64,000 bases of DNA from assembly GCA_963795385.1 (NCBI GenBank), contig CAWCHK010000003.1, positions 124,001 through 188,000 of the forward strand. Reading direction: 5' to 3'. The DNA is from CAVURS01 sp963795385. Its GTDB lineage: Bacteria; Actinomycetota; Actinomycetes; Actinomycetales; CAVURS01. A program made the position numbers and the translations under genes. Below the pieces are notes generated by a model, which had not been told where the DNA came from, ran no database searches, and was given only the letters and a program-made list of their open reading frames with translations. Of this stretch, positions 25,891 through 34,876 are shown piece after piece (the first letter of the stretch is position 1; each line of letters opens with the position of its first letter).

Positions 25891-26352
25891 GTGACGGGGG
25901 TCGGACCGGCCGACCGCCCACCCGCGCCCCCAGCGTTCCGGCCGCGCCGGGCCCGGGCCGTCGCGACCGTCGCGGCCGCCGTCTCGGTCCTGCTGTTCGG
26001 GGGGATCGGCGCCTTCATCCCGCAGGCCGGTGCACCCGACCGGGTCGCCATCGCGGCGTTCGGGGTGGCCATCGCCTGGCTGATGTGGCGGTTCGCCAGC
26101 CTGGGCGCGGTCCCGACCGCCGACGGCCTCCGGGTCCGCAACCTGATGACCACCCGCACCTTGGACTGGGCCGAGATCGTCGACGTCCATCTGGTCGTCG
26201 GAGCGCCGTGGGTGAGCCTGGACCTGGCCGACGGCGACACGCTCGCGGTCATGGCGATCCAGAAGGCGGACGGGGCGTTCGGCCGCGCCGAGGCCGGGCG
26301 GCTGGCCGGTCTGGTCGATGCACACGCCGCGCCCGACGGGCCAGCCGGTTAG
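25891..26352 (+). CDS. Membrane-anchored PH-domain protein
   Basis: 153 residues, function unknown. A basic N-terminus is followed by two hydrophobic segments (about 28-45 and 50-68), then a bacterial PH-like domain: TADGLRVRNLMTTRTLDWAEI and WVSLDLADGDTLAVMAIQ. Seven bases after hisG, the usual position of this small gene in actinobacteria. Likely a membrane protein with a cytoplasmic PH domain. Confidence 0.75.
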   Translation: MTGVGPADRPPAPPAFRPRRARAVATVAAAVSVLLFGGIGAFIPQAGAPDRVAIAAFGVAIAWLMWRFASLGAVPTADGLRVRNLMTTRTLDWAEIVDVHLVVGAPWVSLDLADGDTLAVMAIQKADGAFGRAEAGRLAGLVDAHAAPDGPAG

Positions 26353-26378
26353 GCGTCTCGGCTGACGCCTGGCGGGTC

Positions 26379-26422
26379 GGACTCACCAGCCCGCGGTGCC
26401 GGACTCACCAGCCCGCAGTGCC
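26379..26422. repeat. 22-bp tandem duplication at the end of the DUF427 gene
   Basis: GGACTCACCAGCCCGCGGTGCC followed at once by the same 22 bases with one change (G to A). The second copy contains the DUF427 stop codon; the first adds a spare in-register stop downstream. Confidence 0.85.
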
Positions 26423-26896
26423 GGCCGCGCCCTTGAACGGTCCTCGGACCCGCTGGGTGATCCAGCCGCCGTAGAAGTCGCCCTCCTGGGCCCGGACGAG
26501 CTCACCGTCGACGGTGCAGCGGTCCATCCGGCCGGGATAGAACGACACGTGGCCGGCGAGCGCCTCGTAGCCGGGCGTGGGCGAGGGGAAGTGCCAGGCG
26601 GCCCGACGGGCCACCTTGCCGTTGCGGCCGACCACGTCGAAGTACGACGCCAGCCCCTTGAACTCGCAGAGCGTCTGGCCCACAGCGGCGGCGAGGGCTC
26701 CGGGTGCGATGTCCTCGCGCGGCACGTAGTACGCCGGCGGGTGGCTGGTCTCCAGGACCCGGACGGCGCGGCGGGTCTCGACGATCATGGACCCCCCGAA
26801 CTCGATCGTCACGAGCTCCGCGCTGCCCACCACCAGCGGCGGCCGCGGGTAGTCCCACACCGACTCGGTCGGCGCGGCCTGCAGGTGTTCGGTCAC
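26405..26896 (-). CDS. DUF427 domain protein
   Basis: 163 residues, two tandem beta-rich DUF427 halves in one: VWDYPRPPLVVGSAELVTIEFGG, then ETSHPPAYYVPREDI, CEFKGLASYFDV and AAWHFPSPTPGYEALAGHVSFYPGRMD, all family hallmarks. Role unknown. GTG start inferred from the domain start. It lies 29 bp downstream of the LLM oxidoreductase gene, on the same strand. Confidence 0.85.
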   Translation of the reverse strand: MTEHLQAAPTESVWDYPRPPLVVGSAELVTIEFGGSMIVETRRAVRVLETSHPPAYYVPREDIAPGALAAAVGQTLCEFKGLASYFDVVGRNGKVARRAAWHFPSPTPGYEALAGHVSFYPGRMDRCTVDGELVRAQEGDFYGGWITQRVRGPFKGAAGTAGW

Positions 26897-26925
26897 CGGC
26901 CCATCGTCGCCGAGCCGGCGTCGGA

Positions 26926-27801
26926 TCACTCGGCGAGAACCGTTGCAACGTCCGCGGCGAAGGCAGCGAAGGCGAGCGGGTCGGGCTCGTCCGCGGTCGG
27001 TTGCAGGATCACGGTGGTCGCCCCGGCGGCGGCCAGACCCCGGACCACACCGGCCACGTCGGCCGCACCGCCCGCGACCCCGCTCGGGCCGCCCGGCTCC
27101 TCGTCCCAGCGCGCCTGCTCGGCGTGCAGCCGGTCCCGTGCGCCGGGCCCGGTCGCTGCGATCACCGTCGTCACCACGGGCAGGTGGCCGCGGCCCGCCG
27201 CGGCCGAGATCGGGTCGATCATCGCCCGGGCGGCGGCGATCTGGTCGGTCGAGGACCAGGCCAGCACGAGGCCGTCGAGCTGCTCGGCGATGACGGCCAG
27301 CGACCTCGGCCCGACCGAGCCGCCGTAGACGGGGAGCACGGTCGTGGGGGGCCAGGTCAGCTCGACCTCGTCGAGGGTCACGTAGCGGCCGGCCGCGCTG
27401 ACCGGTCCGCCGGCGAGCAGCGCCCGCAGGGCGACGGCGTACTCCCGCAGGAGCGTGAGCGGCGACTCGACCTGCGCGCCCACCTGGGCCATCCACGGTT
27501 GGACGCCGTGACCGATGCCCGGCAGCAGGCGGCCCGGGAACAGCCGAGCCAGGGTGGCCAGCTCCATCGCGGTCAGGGCGACGTTGCGCAACGGCACGGG
27601 CAGGATGCCCACTCCCACACTCAGGCGCTCGGTCGAGGCCAGAACCGCTGCGGCACTGGCGATCCCGCTCTCCTTGAAGCAGTCCTCCCAGACCCAGAGC
27701 TCGGGTACGCCGGCGTCGTCCGCCGCCCGGGCGAAGGGCAGGAGCAGCTCGGGCGCGAAGGTCGGGGGGAAGCAGACGCCCAGCGTCGGCTCGGCGGTCA
27801 C
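26926..27801 (-). CDS. LLM-class flavin/F420-dependent oxidoreductase
   Basis: 291 residues, luciferase-like TIM barrel. GVCFPPTFAPELLLPFARAAD, LWVWEDCFKESG, VGVGILPVPLRNVALTAMELATLARLFPGRLLPGIGHG and the closing VYGGSVGPRSLAVIAEQLDGLVLAW are family features; most actinobacterial members use F420. Substrate unknown. GTG start overlaps the end of the upstream DUF1905 gene by four bases, so the minus-strand group ABM-DUF1905-LLM is an operon. Confidence 0.85.
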   Translation of the reverse strand: MTAEPTLGVCFPPTFAPELLLPFARAADDAGVPELWVWEDCFKESGIASAAAVLASTERLSVGVGILPVPLRNVALTAMELATLARLFPGRLLPGIGHGVQPWMAQVGAQVESPLTLLREYAVALRALLAGGPVSAAGRYVTLDEVELTWPPTTVLPVYGGSVGPRSLAVIAEQLDGLVLAWSSTDQIAAARAMIDPISAAAGRGHLPVVTTVIAATGPGARDRLHAEQARWDEEPGGPSGVAGGAADVAGVVRGLAAAGATTVILQPTADEPDPLAFAAFAADVATVLAE

Positions 27802-28250
27802 GGGTGCTTGACCCCCTCGACCAGCATCTGCAGGGTGCTGGCCACGCGCCGCTCCTTGGTCTCGGGCCGCTTGGCCTCGCTGATCCACCGGGCGTACTCC
27901 TTGCGGTGGGTGAAGGCCAGCGCGTCGAAGGCGGCCCGGGCCGGCGCGTCGGAGGCGAGCGCCATCGCAAGCTCCTCGGGGACGTCCACCTCGCGCGGGG
28001 CGGTGTCCAGCTCGATCTCGATCTCGACCCGGTCGCCGACCTCGATGCCGGCCGCGTCCCGGAAGGGCCGGGTCAGCCCGAGGTAGGTCACGCCGTCGTA
28101 CGGCGCGAGGCGGGTCCGGACCGGCGTGCCGTTGACGGTGCCGACGACCGGTGGCCGGCCCTCGCCGAACTCCCGCCGCGCATCGAACGGGCACTCGACC
28201 CAGTGGCCGCCGGCGCCGCGGGCGGCGGTGACGATGCCGGTGAACTTCAC
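27798..28250 (-). CDS. DUF1905 / YdeI-like protein
   Basis: 150 residues. The N-terminal DUF1905 beta-barrel (about 1-85) contains WVECPFDARREFGEGRPPVVG and GTPVRTRLAPYDGVTYLGLT. The C-terminal part, FDALAFTHRKEYARWISEAKRPETKERRV, is the YdeI/OmpD-associated motif. Function unknown. Both GTG start and stop overlap neighbours (GTGA), indicating co-translation. Confidence 0.85.
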   Translation of the reverse strand: MKFTGIVTAARGAGGHWVECPFDARREFGEGRPPVVGTVNGTPVRTRLAPYDGVTYLGLTRPFRDAAGIEVGDRVEIEIELDTAPREVDVPEELAMALASDAPARAAFDALAFTHRKEYARWISEAKRPETKERRVASTLQMLVEGVKHP

Positions 28251-28543
28251 CCGGACACCACCTCGGTGAAGTGCTGCACGTCGGGGAACGGGTCGTAGAA
28301 GTGGTGGAGCAGCTCGCGCCAGCGCTGGTACGCCGGCGATTGCCGGAACCCCTCGGTGTGCGCCTGCAGGGTCTCCCACTCGACCAGCAGCAGGTAGTGG
28401 TGCGGGGTCTCGATGCCGCGGGACACGCTGAGCCGCAGGAAGCCCGGTGCGCCGGTGATCGACGGGAGGGCCTCGCGCAGGGCCGCCTCGAAGGCCTGCT
28501 CCTGGCCGGCGATGACGGGCAGCAGGGCGTGCTCTCGGATCAT
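28247..28543 (-). CDS. Antibiotic-biosynthesis-monooxygenase-type (ABM) protein
   Basis: 98 residues, small ferredoxin-like ABM fold: LLPVIAGQEQAFEAALREALP, GFLRLSVSRGIETPHHYLLLVEWETLQAHTEGFR. The His-Tyr pattern matches stress-response ABM dimers. ATG at 28543 chosen; an in-frame ATG at 28558 is also possible. First gene of the three-gene minus-strand operon. Confidence 0.8.
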   Translation of the reverse strand: MIREHALLPVIAGQEQAFEAALREALPSITGAPGFLRLSVSRGIETPHHYLLLVEWETLQAHTEGFRQSPAYQRWRELLHHFYDPFPDVQHFTEVVSG

Positions 28544-28588
28544 GGGCCGATCCAACACGATGGCGGCGACGTCCGGCAGACTTCACCG

Positions 28589-28987
28589 GTGCCCGAACCG
28601 CTCGCCGACGACGAGCCGGGGGAAGCGCCCGACGGCGCGACCCTGCGGGGGAGCCTGCTGGCCGAGCGGGCCGCGGCCGCGGCCCGGCGCTCCGACCTCG
28701 CCTCGGGCATCGCCGCGATGATCGCCGCGTCCGAGGGGGCGAACGCGGACGACGAGCACGACCCCGAGGGCGCGACGATCGCGTTCGAGCGGGCGCAGGC
28801 CCAGGCCCTGCTCGACGCCGCCGCGGCCCGGCTGGCCGAGATCGACCGGGCGGTCGGCCGGCTGGACGCGGGCGAGTTCGGCGTCTGCACCAGCTGCGGC
28901 CGGCCGATCGACCCTCGGCGGCTCGCGGCCCGACCCAGCGCCGACCGCTGCGTCGACTGCGCGACGAGGTCGGGCCGGCACCGCTGA
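28589..28987 (+). CDS. TraR/DksA-type C4 zinc-finger protein
   Basis: 132 residues. A coiled-coil-forming N-terminal part (GSLLAERAAAAARRSDLASG, AFERAQAQALLDAAAARLAEIDRAVGRLDAGEFG) and a C-terminal zinc finger C-T-S-C ... C-V-D-C. Such proteins act on RNA polymerase like DksA. A CAGACT hexamer sits 6 nt before the GTG, so it is probably leaderless. Confidence 0.85.
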   Translation: MPEPLADDEPGEAPDGATLRGSLLAERAAAAARRSDLASGIAAMIAASEGANADDEHDPEGATIAFERAQAQALLDAAAARLAEIDRAVGRLDAGEFGVCTSCGRPIDPRRLAARPSADRCVDCATRSGRHR

Positions 28988-29050
28988 CCTTGCCGACCGG
29001 GCCGCGAGCCGCCGCTGGAGGCCGCAGGCCGTGGTCGGCATGATGTCCGG

Positions 29051-29749
29051 ATGGTGCGAACAGGGGACATTGCACGGGTTCGGCTGGGCCGGTTCGTCCG
29101 GCCTCCACGAGAGACGGGGACGGGGCAGGCGCGGGTCGAGATCGTCCTGGGCTACCTGGTCCGGCACCCGTCGGGGACGGTGCTGCTGGACACCGGGATC
29201 GGCGAGGCCGGTCCCGAGACCGAGGAGTGGTACCGCCCGGAGCGGGTCGCGCTGCCCGACGCGCTGGGCGCCGTGGGTGCCCGGCTCTCGGACGTCACGC
29301 TGATCGTCAACTGCCACCTGCACTTCGACCACTGTGGAGGCAACCGGCTGATGCCCGGGACGCCGATCGTCACCCAGCGCCGGGAGCTCGCGGCGGCGCA
29401 CGAGGAGGACTACACAGTGCCGGAGCTGGTCGACTACGAGGGCGCCGCGTACGAGCAGGTCGACGGCGAGGTCGAGCTGCTGCCCGGCCTGCTCGTCGTA
29501 CCGACGCCCGGTCACACCGAGGGGCACCAGTCGGTCGTGGTCCGCTGCGAGGACGGCACCGTGGTCCTGGCCGGCCAGTCGCACGAGCAGGCGTCCGGGT
29601 TCGGGGCCGACGCGCTGGCGGTGCAGGCCCGCCGGGACGGTGTGCGGCCGCCGCTGCCGATGTCACCGGCCTGGATGGACCGCCTGCTCGCGCTGGACCC
29701 GCGCCGGGTGATGTTCGCCCACGACGCCTCCGTGTGGGAGCCCGCCTGA
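29051..29749 (+). CDS. Metallo-beta-lactamase-fold hydrolase (AHL-lactonase-like)
   Basis: 232 residues. The metal motif is HLHFDHCGGN (about 92-101); further ligands are in PTPGHTEGHQS, the Asp equivalent, and MFAHD near the end. These match the AttM/AiiA-type lactonase group, which opens acyl-homoserine lactones. Substrate not proven; it could be another cyclic ester. A CATGAT hexamer lies 6 nt before ATG 29051. Confidence 0.8.
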   Translation: MVRTGDIARVRLGRFVRPPRETGTGQARVEIVLGYLVRHPSGTVLLDTGIGEAGPETEEWYRPERVALPDALGAVGARLSDVTLIVNCHLHFDHCGGNRLMPGTPIVTQRRELAAAHEEDYTVPELVDYEGAAYEQVDGEVELLPGLLVVPTPGHTEGHQSVVVRCEDGTVVLAGQSHEQASGFGADALAVQARRDGVRPPLPMSPAWMDRLLALDPRRVMFAHDASVWEPA

Positions 29750-29760
29750 GCAGCATGGCT

Positions 29761-29776
29761 GCGGCCTGACGGCCGC
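29761..29776. terminator. Short GC hairpin between convergent genes
   Basis: GCGGCC pairs with GGCCGC around a TGAC loop, between the convergent lactonase-like and DinB genes. No U tract. Confidence 0.35.
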
Positions 29777-29807
29777 CCGACCAGCGCCGGGACGCAGGCC
29801 GCGACGG

Positions 29808-30323
29808 TCAGGCGTCGATGTCGTGCAGGTGGTGCTCGATGTCGTGCAGGAAGTAGCGGCTCAGGCTCGCGGCCGTGAACCGTGCGCCGTCGCTGCGCCG
29901 GGCCGGCCGGTCCCACTGCGCCCCGGACACGCCGTCGAAGCGGGCCGCGATGACGGTCCCGGCCTCGGCCAGCTCGACCGACACCGCCGCCGGGTCCTGC
30001 TCGGCGTACCGGCCCTGGACGGCGGTCTCGTCCTGGTCCCAGTTGGCGAAGGCCGGGTCGTCGACCGAGAGCATCAGCGAGAGCCGGCCGTCGAAGGTAC
30101 GGAAGACGTCGCGGACGTGGCAGCCGTACTCGAGCACCGACCACACCTCGGGCGTGGGGCGGTCGCCGACGCCGGCCCGGGTCAATGCGGCCTGCCAGCG
30201 GGGGAGCGCGGCTCTCGTGCGCTCGCCGACGGCGGCCGGATCGACCGTCGTCGCATCGAATCCGCACTCCGGGCACCGCTCGTCCAGCACCCACGTCCAG
30301 TCCTTCGTGTCCGGCGTGATCAT
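29808..30323 (-). CDS. DinB-family metalloprotein
   Basis: 171 residues. An N-terminal CPECGFDA (possible zinc site) precedes a four-helix DinB bundle with likely metal His residues in EVWSVLEYGCHVRDVF and YFLHDIEHHLHDID. Related proteins use mycothiol or bacillithiol; role here unknown. TAGCCT (30331-30336, minus strand) lies 7 nt before ATG, so it is probably leaderless. Confidence 0.8.
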   Translation of the reverse strand: MITPDTKDWTWVLDERCPECGFDATTVDPAAVGERTRAALPRWQAALTRAGVGDRPTPEVWSVLEYGCHVRDVFRTFDGRLSLMLSVDDPAFANWDQDETAVQGRYAEQDPAAVSVELAEAGTVIAARFDGVSGAQWDRPARRSDGARFTAASLSRYFLHDIEHHLHDIDA

Positions 30324-30330
30324 GCGGGTC

Positions 30331-30336
30331 AGGCTA
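30331..30336 (-). promoter_or_regulatory. -10 hexamer TAGCCT of the DinB gene, leaderless
   Basis: Seven nt upstream of the ATG at 30323 on the minus strand; it lies within the 3' end of the FUSC gene. Confidence 0.45.
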
Positions 30337-31527
30337 GTTCGGGCCTTGGTCCACCGGGTCGACCGGGACCGCGGGGACGACGACGGCCGGCATCGGGGGG
30401 ACCAGGGCGAGCGCCTCGTCGGCGTCGACGCCGGTCGCCTGGAGCAGGTCGACGACGATCGAGCGGACCTGGGCGAGGATCACCTCGGCCGACAGCTCGT
30501 GGCTGCGCGGGACGGCGGCCGAGGCCAGGGCGACGCCGGCGAGGGCGTGCCGTGCGGCCACCGGCATGCGCCCGATCCGTAGCTCGGCCTCGATCTCGTC
30601 GACGGCGCTCGCGAGCTGCTCCACCAGCTCGGCGTACGCGTCCGGGAGCCGGTGACCGCTCCGCGCGAGCTGCACCGACCGTCGGACCAGGACGCGGGCG
30701 TTGGTCAGAGCGCGGTCGAGGGGCACGACCAGGTCGGCCATCCGGCGCACCTCCACGTTGCGGTGTCGCCGGAAGGGGGAGGTGTGCACGATGTCCAGGC
30801 CCTCGCTGGCCGCGGCGCGCAGATCGGTGAGCGAGGACTCCTCGTGGCGGGCCCGCCCCAGGGTCGCCACGGCCCGGTCGACATCGCCGTCCCGCGCGCT
30901 CTGCGCGGCCTCCCTGAGCAGCTCGGCCAGGACGCCCACGACGTACGCCGCCTCCTGGCGCGGCCGGCGCAGCGGGGCCCGCGGCACGACCGTCGCTGCG
31001 ACCAGCGCGACGGCGCCACCGCAGAGCGCGTCCAGCCAGCGGCTCAGGCCCGCGTGCGGGGCGGGGAGCAGCGCCGTGACGAACACCGCCTGCACGCCCG
31101 CCTGCGTGACGATCAGCGCCCCCGCGTCGAGCAGGACTGCGGCCGACATGGCCAACAGGACGACGACGGCGATCTGCCACCAGCCGCTGCCCACCCAGCG
31201 CACGAAGAGGTCACCGATCCCCACGCCGAGGGCGACCCCCGCCGTGACCTCGGCGACCCGTCGCAGGCGCTGGCCGTACGACGTGCCGAGGCAGACGATG
31301 GCCGCGACCGGCGCGAACAGGGGCGCGGGGTGGGAGAGCAGGTGCTGGGCCAGCAGCCACGCGACCGATGCGGCGACGGCGCACTGACCGATGTGCCAGG
31401 AGCGGGTCTGGAGCCGCCGGACCCGGACGCGCACCGAGGTCCGGCTGCGGCGTACGGCGCGTGGACCCAGCTCGCTCGAGAGGTCGCGCAGCTGCTCCAA
31501 GCCGCCCCGGCTCTTCACGACTCGCAT
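30334..31527 (-). CDS. FUSC-family inner-membrane protein (aromatic acid exporter type)
   Basis: 397 residues. Basic N-terminus (about 1-45), then about six hydrophobic segments up to 155 (QCAVAASVAWLLAQHLL, VAEVTAGVALGVGIG, IAVVVLLAMSAAVLL), followed by a long cytoplasmic helical domain. This matches the half-size FUSC / aromatic-acid-exporter layout. Substrate unknown. ATG 31527 chosen; upstream in-frame codons are out of the family pattern. Confidence 0.8.
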   Translation of the reverse strand: MRVVKSRGGLEQLRDLSSELGPRAVRRSRTSVRVRVRRLQTRSWHIGQCAVAASVAWLLAQHLLSHPAPLFAPVAAIVCLGTSYGQRLRRVAEVTAGVALGVGIGDLFVRWVGSGWWQIAVVVLLAMSAAVLLDAGALIVTQAGVQAVFVTALLPAPHAGLSRWLDALCGGAVALVAATVVPRAPLRRPRQEAAYVVGVLAELLREAAQSARDGDVDRAVATLGRARHEESSLTDLRAAASEGLDIVHTSPFRRHRNVEVRRMADLVVPLDRALTNARVLVRRSVQLARSGHRLPDAYAELVEQLASAVDEIEAELRIGRMPVAARHALAGVALASAAVPRSHELSAEVILAQVRSIVVDLLQATGVDADEALALVPPMPAVVVPAVPVDPVDQGPN

Positions 31528-31711
31528 CGTAGGTGTGACGGGGGCCTGGAGCCCGGGTGAGCTGCTCCGGGCGGACGTGAAGATCCCGTGCCGGATCGGG
31601 CGCCGCCCGACCAGCTCAGCGGCTGGCGGGGGATCCGCTGGTAGCGTCGCGAGCACGGTGCCTGACCTGCGGGTGGGGCACCTCAGCCGATTCAGGGGTC
31701 ACGAGGAGCTC

Positions 31712-32509
31712 ATGCGCGCGCGTACGACGATCGCCGTCACCACGGCTGTGGCTGTGCTCGGCCTGGGCGCCTGCTCGTCCGGCAGCGACCCCGCGAAGGA
31801 GCCGTCGGCGACCAGCACGGCGGTCGTCACGCCCAGCCCGACCACCACGTCGGCGTCGCCCACGACGACCGCCGCACCGCAGGCCAATGCCGCGGCGGCG
31901 ATCCGCAAGGCCCTGGCCAAGGCCCAGCTGCTGACCTCCCAGGTGAAGTTCGTGGCCCAGAAGGAGACGGCGGCCGAGAGCACCGGCCTCGGGGTCCGGA
32001 CGTTCCTGGCGTGTGGCTTCACCAAGGTCGACCCGTCCGACTTCGCCCGGGTGGACCGGGTCCAGTCCTCGTGGCTGAGCAAGGGCTGGGCCTCCCAGGA
32101 CCCGACCAAGGTTCAGGTCAAGGTCGCCAGCGAGATCGTCGCCTACCGGCCGGGCGGTGTCAGTGCGGCCCTCAAGTCCTACGCCGCCGCGCCGAAGGCC
32201 TGCCCGAAGACGAAGTTCGACCCGGGGGTGAAGGGGATCGTCAAGGCGGCCAAGGCTCCGGCGGGCCTGCCCAAGGGCTCGGTCGTCCTCAACCAGCAGA
32301 TCACGTACAAGAACGGCGTGAAGACGACGGGGTACATCGTCGTGGTGCCGGCGCAGAACGTCCTCGGCCTGCTCTACGTCGACGGGGTCTCCACGGACCC
32401 GAAGACCGTCGTGTCGACCCGCACCCGGCTCCTGCCGACGTACGTGAAAAGGGTTGTCGCAGCGGGGGTTTCGGTCGGCACGCAGACGGCCTCGGCGGCA
32501 ACGGGCTAG
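31712..32509 (+). CDS. Lipoprotein of unknown function
   Basis: 265 residues. Lipobox LGLGAC (Cys about 21), then a Ser/Thr/Pro linker to about 55, then a mixed alpha/beta domain with two cysteines (FLACGFTKV, PKACPKTKF), which may form a disulfide outside the cell. I do not recognise a family. ATG follows GAGGAG closely. It is divergent from the FUSC gene. Confidence 0.75.
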   Translation: MRARTTIAVTTAVAVLGLGACSSGSDPAKEPSATSTAVVTPSPTTTSASPTTTAAPQANAAAAIRKALAKAQLLTSQVKFVAQKETAAESTGLGVRTFLACGFTKVDPSDFARVDRVQSSWLSKGWASQDPTKVQVKVASEIVAYRPGGVSAALKSYAAAPKACPKTKFDPGVKGIVKAAKAPAGLPKGSVVLNQQITYKNGVKTTGYIVVVPAQNVLGLLYVDGVSTDPKTVVSTRTRLLPTYVKRVVAAGVSVGTQTASAATG

Positions 32510-32521
32510 CGCGTACCGGTC

Positions 32522-33079
32522 CTAGTCATCTGAGGAGCCGGTGACCCGGACGTCCGCACGGGCGGCGGTGTCCTCGGCGGCGAACATCGTCTGCGAGGCC
32601 TGCTCCCACGCCGTCCAGTGCGGGCGGAACGTCTCGCCGTCACGGGCGATGCCACGCTCGAACCGCACCTCCCGGTCGGCGTCGACCCACACGAGCAGCG
32701 CGAGGTGGACGGCGATGGCGCGGGCGCCGGAGCCGCAGCCGTCCAGCACCAGGTGGTCGGCCTGCGGGACGGGCTGCCACTCGGCGTACCGCCCCTCGAC
32801 CCAGTCGTAGCGCAGGTAGCCGCCGTCCTCACCCCGGGTCAGCGGCTGCAGGATGTCGCGCGCGACGATGCCGGGGCCGGCGGTCAGGCCGTCCCACCCG
32901 GGGATGAGGTCGTCCACGTGGACGACCTGCGCGCCCAGCTCATGACCGAGGGCGTCGGCGAGCGTCGTCTTGCCGGCGCCGCTGGGGCCGTCGACAGCGA
33001 CGACGCGACAGCGTCCGGCGCTGGGTGGTGAGCGACGGACCCGCCGCGCCAGCGACACGGGCAGGCTCACCTCCGGCAT
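32522..33079 (-). CDS. Uridine-kinase-like P-loop protein
   Basis: 185 residues. P-loop VDGPSGAGKTTLADAL (about 29-44), VHVDDLIPGWDG, the Lys/Arg-containing WVEGRYAEWQP, and a phosphoryl-acceptor region VLDGCGSGARAI. This is the AAA/uridine kinase-like family common in actinobacteria. Exact substrate not certain. Divergent from the carbamate kinase gene, with facing leaderless promoters. Confidence 0.75.
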   Translation of the reverse strand: MPEVSLPVSLARRVRRSPPSAGRCRVVAVDGPSGAGKTTLADALGHELGAQVVHVDDLIPGWDGLTAGPGIVARDILQPLTRGEDGGYLRYDWVEGRYAEWQPVPQADHLVLDGCGSGARAIAVHLALLVWVDADREVRFERGIARDGETFRPHWTAWEQASQTMFAAEDTAARADVRVTGSSDD

Positions 33080-33085
33080 CCGGCG

Positions 33086-33103
33086 AGGCTAGCGGCGTAA
33101 CGT
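33086..33103. promoter_or_regulatory. Two facing -10 hexamers for divergent leaderless genes
   Basis: On the minus strand TAGCCT (33091-33086) lies 6 nt before the kinase ATG at 33079. On the plus strand TAACGT (33098-33103) lies 7 nt before GTG 33111. Only 31 bases separate the start codons, so the two RNA polymerases would occupy overlapping DNA. Confidence 0.5.
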
Positions 33104-33110
33104 CCGGCGG

Positions 33111-34070
33111 GTGCGGGTCCTGATCGCCCTCGGGGGCAACGCGTTGACATCCGCCGACGGGGGCTCGGGGCCGGGCGACCAGATCGCGGCGGTGACCGTC
33201 GCGGCGGAGCACATCGCCACCGTCGCGGCCGGCGGCACCGAGGTCGTCCTGACGCACGGCAACGGCCCGCAGGTCGGCAACCTGCTGCTGATGAACGAGC
33301 TGGCCGCCGCGGAGGTCTCACCCGTCCCGCTGGACTGGTGCGACGCGCAGACGCAGGGGACGATCGGCTTCATCATCGCCAACGCGCTGGAGCGTTCGCT
33401 CGCGGCCCGGGGGCTGCCACTTCACGTCTGCGCGGTGGTGAGCCGGACGGTCGTCGACGCCGACGACCCGGGGTTCGTCCGGCCGACCAAGCCGGTGGGC
33501 CGCTACCTCCCGGCCGCCGAAGCCGCGCTGCTGGTCGAGCACGGCGAGATCTGGGAGGACCGCGGCGCTCGCGGCTGGCGGCGTGTGGTCGCCTCTCCGG
33601 AGCCCCGCCGGATGATCGACTTCCATGCCGTGAAGACGTTGGTGGACAACGGTTTCATCGTGATCGCGGCGGGCGGTGGCGGCATCCCGTGCGTTCGCGA
33701 GCCGGACGGCTCGGTGCGCGGGGTCCCGGCGGTCATCGACAAGGACCTGACCGCCGCGCTGTTCGCGCGGGAGATCGGGGCCGACGTGCTGGCGATCGCC
33801 ACTGACGTCGAGGCGGTCGAGCTGAGGTTCGGCACGCCGGACGCCGAGCGCCTCGGCCGGGTCAGTGTCGGCCGGATGCGGCAGTACGCCACGGAGGGGC
33901 ACTTCGCCGGCGGCTCGATGGGGCCGAAGGTCGAGGCCGCCTGCCGGTTCGTCGAGCGAGGTGGCGAGCGGTCGGTGATCGGGCGCCTGGACCAGATCGA
34001 CCGGGCGATCCAGGGCGAGGCGGGCACGGTCGTCGTACCCGATCAGGAGGCCTCGTCCGCGCGTCCCTAG
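33111..34070 (+). CDS. arcC: Carbamate kinase
   Basis: Converts carbamoyl phosphate plus ADP to ATP, ammonia and CO2 (or the reverse). 319 residues. N-terminal LIALGGNALT, VLTHGNGPQVGNLLL, and IAAGGGGIPCVREPDGSVRGVPAVIDKDLTA are family signatures; GGSMGPKVEAAC is near the end. No arginine deiminase or catabolic ornithine carbamoyltransferase gene is close by, so the usual arc operon is absent here. Confidence 0.93.
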   Translation: MRVLIALGGNALTSADGGSGPGDQIAAVTVAAEHIATVAAGGTEVVLTHGNGPQVGNLLLMNELAAAEVSPVPLDWCDAQTQGTIGFIIANALERSLAARGLPLHVCAVVSRTVVDADDPGFVRPTKPVGRYLPAAEAALLVEHGEIWEDRGARGWRRVVASPEPRRMIDFHAVKTLVDNGFIVIAAGGGGIPCVREPDGSVRGVPAVIDKDLTAALFAREIGADVLAIATDVEAVELRFGTPDAERLGRVSVGRMRQYATEGHFAGGSMGPKVEAACRFVERGGERSVIGRLDQIDRAIQGEAGTVVVPDQEASSARP

Positions 34071-34073
34071 GGT
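34068..34073 (+). promoter_or_regulatory. -10 hexamer TAGGGT, leaderless start
   Basis: Seven nt before the hisF GTG at 34081; it overlaps the carbamate kinase stop. Confidence 0.5.
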
Positions 34074-34080
34074 TGTCCCC

Positions 34081-34842
<762 letters not shown>

Positions 34843-34876
34843 AGCCGTCTTCGGGACTGGCCCGCGCTAGCGATGG

